DNA of 59,307 bases. Origin: Bacillus sp. 03113. Lineage in GTDB: Bacteria > Bacillota > Bacilli > Bacillales > Cytobacillaceae. Made by a program: the position numbers and the translations under genes. Below are positions 56,276 to 59,307 of the stretch, one piece after another. Position 1 is the first letter of the stretch. The number at the start of each line of letters is the position of its first letter. Under the pieces are notes generated by a model that did no database searches, had not been told where the DNA came from, and was given only the letters and a program-made list of their open reading frames with translations. The stretch is from positions 1-59,307 of the forward strand of contig NZ_VATK01000023.1 in the NCBI RefSeq assembly GCF_006546985.1. Direction: 5' to 3'.

Positions 56276-56851
56276 TTACTTAGACTCACTGCCTTCTTTT
56301 TTTTCTGTTTTGACTTCACTGGCAGCTTTCAATAGAATATCCTGAATTTTTGCTTTAAAGAGAGGACTCTCAAAGGTTTCAGACACCACTTTTTTTAGAT
56401 GCTCTCTATATTCTTTGCTTTTCAATATCGTAGTAACTTCTTTTTCTAGTTCAGGATTTTTAAACACATCAATTAGCATTCCTTGATATTCGGGATCTTT
56501 CATTAAATTTTTCAGCAGCTGCTCGTTTTCTTTTTCCATACTTTTAGCCATGCTTGCTGCAAATTTAGGGTCTTCAAAGGATTTCTTCCAAAAGTCAGTT
56601 CCTTTTTCAGAAGTTAACGTTTTTTCAATCGTTTCTGATACAATTGCTTGATCCATAATCAGCTGTTGTTTTAGTTTTTCATCTGACATAACCTCTTTTA
56701 TTGCTTTTTTTCCATCATCTGTCTTTAATATATCAACTACCATCTTTTTCGTTTGATCATAATCAATTTGACTTTTGCCTTCTTCTTGAGGTGCGCAGCT
56801 TGCCAAAAGACATAACACAAACAGTGGTAGGAAAATAAATTTCCTTAGCAT
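56276..56851 (-). CDS. gerD: GerD, spore germination lipoprotein
   Basis: The 191-residue protein begins MLRKFIFLPLFVLCLLASCAPQ, a lipoprotein signal with the lipobox LASC. The mature part is charged and helical, with conserved LMKDPEYQGMLIDVFKNPELEKEVTTILKSKEYREHLKKVV. GerD clusters nutrient germinant receptors in the inner spore membrane. GAAAGGAGAC is upstream on the minus strand. It is convergent with salA and divergent from kbaA, and has a sigma-G promoter. Confidence 0.95.
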   Translation of the reverse strand: MLRKFIFLPLFVLCLLASCAPQEEGKSQIDYDQTKKMVVDILKTDDGKKAIKEVMSDEKLKQQLIMDQAIVSETIEKTLTSEKGTDFWKKSFEDPKFAASMAKSMEKENEQLLKNLMKDPEYQGMLIDVFKNPELEKEVTTILKSKEYREHLKKVVSETFESPLFKAKIQDILLKAASEVKTEKKEGSESK

Positions 56852-56886
56852 AAAAAAGTCTCCTTTCTCAGAATGCTCCTTAATTT

Positions 56887-56916
56887 TAGGATGAAGAATT
56901 AACGTAAATATTATTC
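56887..56916 (-). promoter_or_regulatory. sigma-G promoter of gerD
   Basis: On the minus strand GAATA (56916-56912), an 18-base spacer and CATCCTA (56893-56887) match the forespore sigma-G consensus GNATR-18-CATNNTA. It lies 36 bases before the gerD start, consistent with forespore expression of gerD in B. subtilis. Confidence 0.8.
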
Positions 56917-56972
56917 ATTTCAAAGCCATTGTCCTACATCTAAATAATGGTCTTTCAAGGATATTAAAGCGT

Positions 56973-57002
56973 TTGCATTTTTCTTTCATTGGTTGATACA
57001 AT
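56973..57002 (+). promoter_or_regulatory. promoter of kbaA
   Basis: TTGCAT (56973-56978), 18 bases, TACAAT (56997-57002), 35 bases before the chosen kbaA start. Confidence 0.65.
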
Positions 57003-57036
57003 CAATATGAATAATTGTCCATGGGGGAATCATACA

Positions 57037-57666
57037 ATGACAAGCCGTAACTGGGTTCGACTATTTTTATCTACCCTTTTTATCGGAGGGATGACCACTG
57101 GGGTTGTTGGATTAATTGTTAGATGGAATGAATTTTCTCATCTAATTACCCATTTTCAAATCATGGAGATCTTGGCTGTTCTCTTTTGGTTAGTAGGAAT
57201 GGGTTTTATTTTTAGTGTAATAAGCCAAGCCGGTTTTTTTGCTTACTTAACTGTTCATCGTTTTGGGATAGGTATTTTTAAATCAGTTGCTGTATGGAAT
57301 ATCGTTCAGATATTACTCATTATTGTAACTTTATTTGATTTTGTATTTTTGCGCTCTCAAGCATTTGCCGAGGAGAAGGAAGAGATATTTATGTATGTCG
57401 GAAATGCGGCTTTTCTCTTTGTTTTTGCTGCTGTTGTTGCATATGCAAAAGCGAAGCAGACTGTTAAAGAGGCTTTTATTCCAAGTTTATTTTTTATGGT
57501 TGTTGTAACGATTATCGAATGGGTACCTGCGCTTAGAGTAAATGAAAAAAACTGGATATATCTCATGCTATTTCCGTTGTTATTTTGTAATGCTTATCAA
57601 ATACTTGTCCTTCACAAACTTAACAAAAGGTCAGGGATGTCGGAAAAATTGACCAAAGAGATGTGA
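57037..57666 (+). CDS. kbaA: KbaA, activator of the KinB sporulation pathway
   Basis: The 209-residue membrane protein from ATG 57037 (MTSRNWVRLFLSTLFIGGMTTGVVGLIVRWNEF) has a GGGGGA about nine bases upstream; a longer frame would run through the promoter. About six hydrophobic helices are visible. The segment EILAVLFWLVGMGFIFSVISQAGFFAYLTVHRFG is conserved with B. subtilis KbaA. It is needed for KinB kinase activity, which feeds phosphate to Spo0F. It is divergent from gerD and convergent with pdaB. Confidence 0.93.
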   Translation: MTSRNWVRLFLSTLFIGGMTTGVVGLIVRWNEFSHLITHFQIMEILAVLFWLVGMGFIFSVISQAGFFAYLTVHRFGIGIFKSVAVWNIVQILLIIVTLFDFVFLRSQAFAEEKEEIFMYVGNAAFLFVFAAVVAYAKAKQTVKEAFIPSLFFMVVVTIIEWVPALRVNEKNWIYLMLFPLLFCNAYQILVLHKLNKRSGMSEKLTKEM

Positions 57667-57815
57667 TATAAGGAAAGTTGTACGAAGTTCCCAAATATCA
57701 AAGGCTTTACAATGTAGTCAAACTGGCAGTGAAGGTAAAGAACACCTGTACCACCAGTTCATCTAATCAGTTTTCGTCATAATCAAACTGGTTGAAACTA
57801 AAATGAATAAAAAGG
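57667..57815. other. kbaA-pdaB convergent gap with a palindrome
   Basis: AACTGG...CCAGTT (about 57729-57765) encloses AAGGTAAAGAACACCT. That inner 16-base string also occurs in the core of the repeat at 17872-17996. There is no strong T-run. It may be the remains of a repeat or a shared transcript end. Confidence 0.5.
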
Positions 57816-58568
57816 TTACTTTACTTCAGAGGATATTGAATGAGCGTTTGCAATCATATTGGATACGGTCGTTAATTTTAATCCTTTATCTTGAAGGTCA
57901 TTTATTATAGTAGGTAATGCTTTATCCGTTTGTTTTACTGAATCCGATGCATGCAGTAAAATAATGTCTCCTTTTTTCGCCTTAGAAACATTTTTTGTAA
58001 TAATGCGGACACCCGGATTTGTCCAATCTTTAGAGTCGATACTCCAATGAACAACTGTATATCCATATTGTTTGGCAATCTTTAAGGTTGTTTGATTAAA
58101 ATGTCCTGTCGGAGCACGAAGTAATTTGATATTTTTTACATTTAATTTGTTAAAAGCGGTTTGTGCTTTTACTATATCTTGTCTTACTTTCGCTTCTTCC
58201 ACTTCTGTATAGTCAATATAGTTGTAGCCTAAAATTCCGATTTCATAACCTTTTTTTACAATCCTATTAACGATATCGGGATGTCGTTCAGCCCACGAGC
58301 CAGACAGAAAAAAAGTTGCTTGGCGAATGTTATTCTTCTCTAATATATTTAAAATAGGTTCAGCTTTTTCATCTCCCCATCCAATATTAAAGGTTAGGGC
58401 GACATCTTTTTCCCCTTTATAGATGGCTTTAGGTTGATCACTTTCTGAAAAAACGGGAATGTGCACGATGCTTTCCGTAAACAAAAACCATGCAGTAAAA
58501 AGAGATACAACGAGAACTAAAAGTATTTGTTTAATGGCTCTCCCGTTTAAAACAATTAATATATTCAC
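57816..58568 (-). CDS. pdaB: PdaB-like polysaccharide deacetylase-fold protein, catalytic motifs altered
   Basis: The product is 250 residues from GTG 58568 (MNILIVLNGRAIKQ), six bases after GAGGTG. An N-terminal hydrophobic anchor (residues 14-31) is followed by a NodB-like domain. B. subtilis PdaB keeps TFDIS and GHQIG; here motif 1 is TFNIG (Asn61 for the Asp) and motif 2 is GYEIG with no metal-ligand histidines. Motif 3 RAPTGHFN, DSKDW and LLHAS (His206) remain. PdaB is needed to maintain spores in B. subtilis. It is probably a structural or non-hydrolytic member. Confidence 0.9.
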   Translation of the reverse strand: MNILIVLNGRAIKQILLVLVVSLFTAWFLFTESIVHIPVFSESDQPKAIYKGEKDVALTFNIGWGDEKAEPILNILEKNNIRQATFFLSGSWAERHPDIVNRIVKKGYEIGILGYNYIDYTEVEEAKVRQDIVKAQTAFNKLNVKNIKLLRAPTGHFNQTTLKIAKQYGYTVVHWSIDSKDWTNPGVRIITKNVSKAKKGDIILLHASDSVKQTDKALPTIINDLQDKGLKLTTVSNMIANAHSISSEVK

Positions 58569-58601
58569 ACTCATCACCTCGTCCAATCCATTCCTAATCT
58601 C

Positions 58602-58609
58602 ATCCTATG
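58602..58609 (-). promoter_or_regulatory. possible sporulation sigma -10 for pdaB
   Basis: On the minus strand CATAGGAT partly fits the sigma-E -10 CATACANT, about 34 bases before the GTG start. The -35 region is not convincing, so this is tentative. Confidence 0.3.
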
Positions 58610-58761
58610 CTCTTCCAAAATGAAAAATGTTATAAAAAAGTTTATTTTAGAAAATAATACAAAAAATAAATAAAACAAGATTTTTCCTACATAAAAAGAT
58701 GAATCCGAATGTAAAAACCGGTTTATTAAAGAAGGATAATACTAAAAAGGAGAACGACTAG

Positions 58762-58992
58762 ATGATAGGATTATTATTGAATAGTAAGGAATGTGATGAA
58801 ATGAAATATTTAATAAAAAGAGAAATGGATGAAATCCTTTTTGACTTAGAGGATCATCGTATTGATCATGTCGTTAAACATGCAATGGAGGAGAGATATA
58901 AAGTGTTGTTCTCTTTATTTAAACGATTTGCACCCGCTAAAGATTGCATGAAATACATGAGGGGTAAATTTAAAAATATACATAAAGGATAG
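58762..58992 (+). CDS. small hypothetical protein, not recognised
   Basis: The 76-residue product starts at ATG 58762 with AAAGGAG nine bases upstream; ATG 58801 (MKYLIKREMDEIL) is a shorter alternative. It is charged, with a likely helical core (EMDEILFDLEDHRIDHVVKHAMEERYKVLFSLFKRFA) and a basic tail (KYMRGKFKNIHKG). There is no signal peptide, membrane segment or cysteine pair. Base use resembles its neighbours. It stands alone between pdaB and the rRNA operon. The well-placed ribosome binding site argues it is real; I cannot assign a function. Confidence 0.65.
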   Translation: MIGLLLNSKECDEMKYLIKREMDEILFDLEDHRIDHVVKHAMEERYKVLFSLFKRFAPAKDCMKYMRGKFKNIHKG

Positions 58993-59031
58993 CCCGGAAA
59001 ATCTAATGTTAAAAAAGTTTTAAAAAATGTA

Positions 59032-59060
59032 TTGACGGAATTTAATATAGTTGTTATATT
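59032..59060 (+). promoter_or_regulatory. rRNA operon promoter P1
   Basis: TTGACG (59032-59037), 17 bases, TATATT (59055-59060), then AATAAACGTCGCT. It precedes P2 by 98 bases. Confidence 0.88.
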
Positions 59061-59129
59061 AATAAACGTCGCTGCTGAACAACAGAACACAGCAAGTAGT
59101 TAACAACAAAAAAGAAAGAAAAAAGTTGT

Positions 59130-59158
59130 TGACACGAAATAGAAACGATGATATATTA
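59130..59158 (+). promoter_or_regulatory. rRNA operon promoter P2
   Basis: TTGACA (59130-59135), 17 bases, TATATT (59153-59158), then AATAAAGTCGCTTCTGAG. The -10 and downstream bases nearly repeat those of P1, so the cassette looks duplicated. Initiation at the G of GTCGC would fit GTP-sensing rrn promoters. Confidence 0.9.
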
Positions 59159-59189
59159 ATAAAGTCGCTTCTGAGCGATAACGAAAAAT

Positions 59190-59202
59190 TGCTCTTTGAA
59201 AA
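59190..59202 (+). promoter_or_regulatory. rrn boxA antitermination site
   Basis: TGCTCTTTGAAAA is the Firmicutes boxA, bound by NusB-S10 (rpsJ at 33634). Bases 59203-59294 are pre-16S leader that would form half of the processing stem. Confidence 0.88.
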
Positions 59203-59294
59203 CTGAACAACAAAACGTCAACAAAAGAACAAAAGTGAGGACTTCAAACGAAGTCAACACATGCTAGTAAAGTCAATTACGAGCTAATCAACTC

Positions 59295-59307
59295 TTATAC
59301 GGAGAGT
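59295..59307 (+). rRNA. rrs: 16S ribosomal RNA, 5' end (partial)
   Basis: TTATACGGAGAGT matches the first bases of Bacillus 16S rRNA (TTTATCGGAGAGTTTGATCC). The rest lies outside the window and the exact 5' end may shift by a base or two. It marks the next rRNA operon. Confidence 0.8.

Overview
The window is low-GC Gram-positive chromosome from an endospore-forming member of the Bacillaceae. The evidence is near-complete colinearity with the Bacillus subtilis origin-proximal region, strong AGGAGG-type ribosome binding sites, frequent TTG and GTG starts, and sporulation and germination genes (sigH, cwlD, gerD, kbaA, pdaB). Protein sequences are close to but distinct from B. subtilis. I do not name a species. 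The window lies between two rRNA operons: it opens in the last bases of a 5S rRNA gene and closes at the first bases of a 16S rRNA gene.

Layout. (1) 1-7.8 kb: 5S end, then the CtsR-controlled stress operon ctsR-mcsA-mcsB-clpC and radA, followed by the PIN/TRAM gene yacL. The c-di-AMP synthase gene disA, normally between radA and yacL, is absent. (2) 7.8-15 kb: ispD, ispF, gltX, a Cys T-box riboswitch, cysE-cysS, mrnC, rlmB, rae1. (3) 15-20.7 kb: sigH, rpmG, secE, nusG, rplK, rplA, rplJ-rplL (with an L10 leader) and an RsmC-like methyltransferase. (4) 20.9-33.2 kb: rpoB, rpoC, an L7Ae-like protein, rpsL, rpsG, fusA, tuf. (5) 33.6-48.6 kb: the S10-spc-alpha superoperon from rpsJ to rplQ, including secY, adk, map, infA and rpoA. 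(6) 49-53.3 kb: the ECF vitamin transporter module ecfA1-ecfA2-ecfT, truA, and rplM-rpsI with an L13 leader. (7) 53.7-59 kb: ybaK, cwlD, salA, gerD (minus), kbaA, pdaB (minus), one small unrecognised gene, and a double-promoter rRNA operon start.

As a unit this is the translation, transcription and secretion core (ribosomal proteins, RNA polymerase subunits, elongation factors, Sec translocon), joined at its ends to protein quality control, isoprenoid, aminoacyl-tRNA and sporulation functions. Control is visible in the DNA: a CtsR operator, well-formed sigma-A promoters, a sigma-G promoter for gerD, a T-box, ribosomal protein leaders and intrinsic terminators.

The least ordinary content is between genes. 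A family of long hairpin repeats of roughly 100-130 bp, with conserved ends and variable cores, sits in at least five intergenic gaps, including inside the rplK-rplA operon and the cysE leader. It includes one tandem pair, half copies and one apparently collapsed copy. Other items worth attention are the missing disA, a pdaB whose deacetylase motifs are largely lost, a promoter followed at once by a terminator ahead of nusG, a structured stretch before gltX that matches no leader I know, and several long intercistronic hairpins that are not terminators. I did not see phage, IS, CRISPR or defence genes. No wholly new multi-gene system is evident; the repeat family is the best candidate for something under-described.
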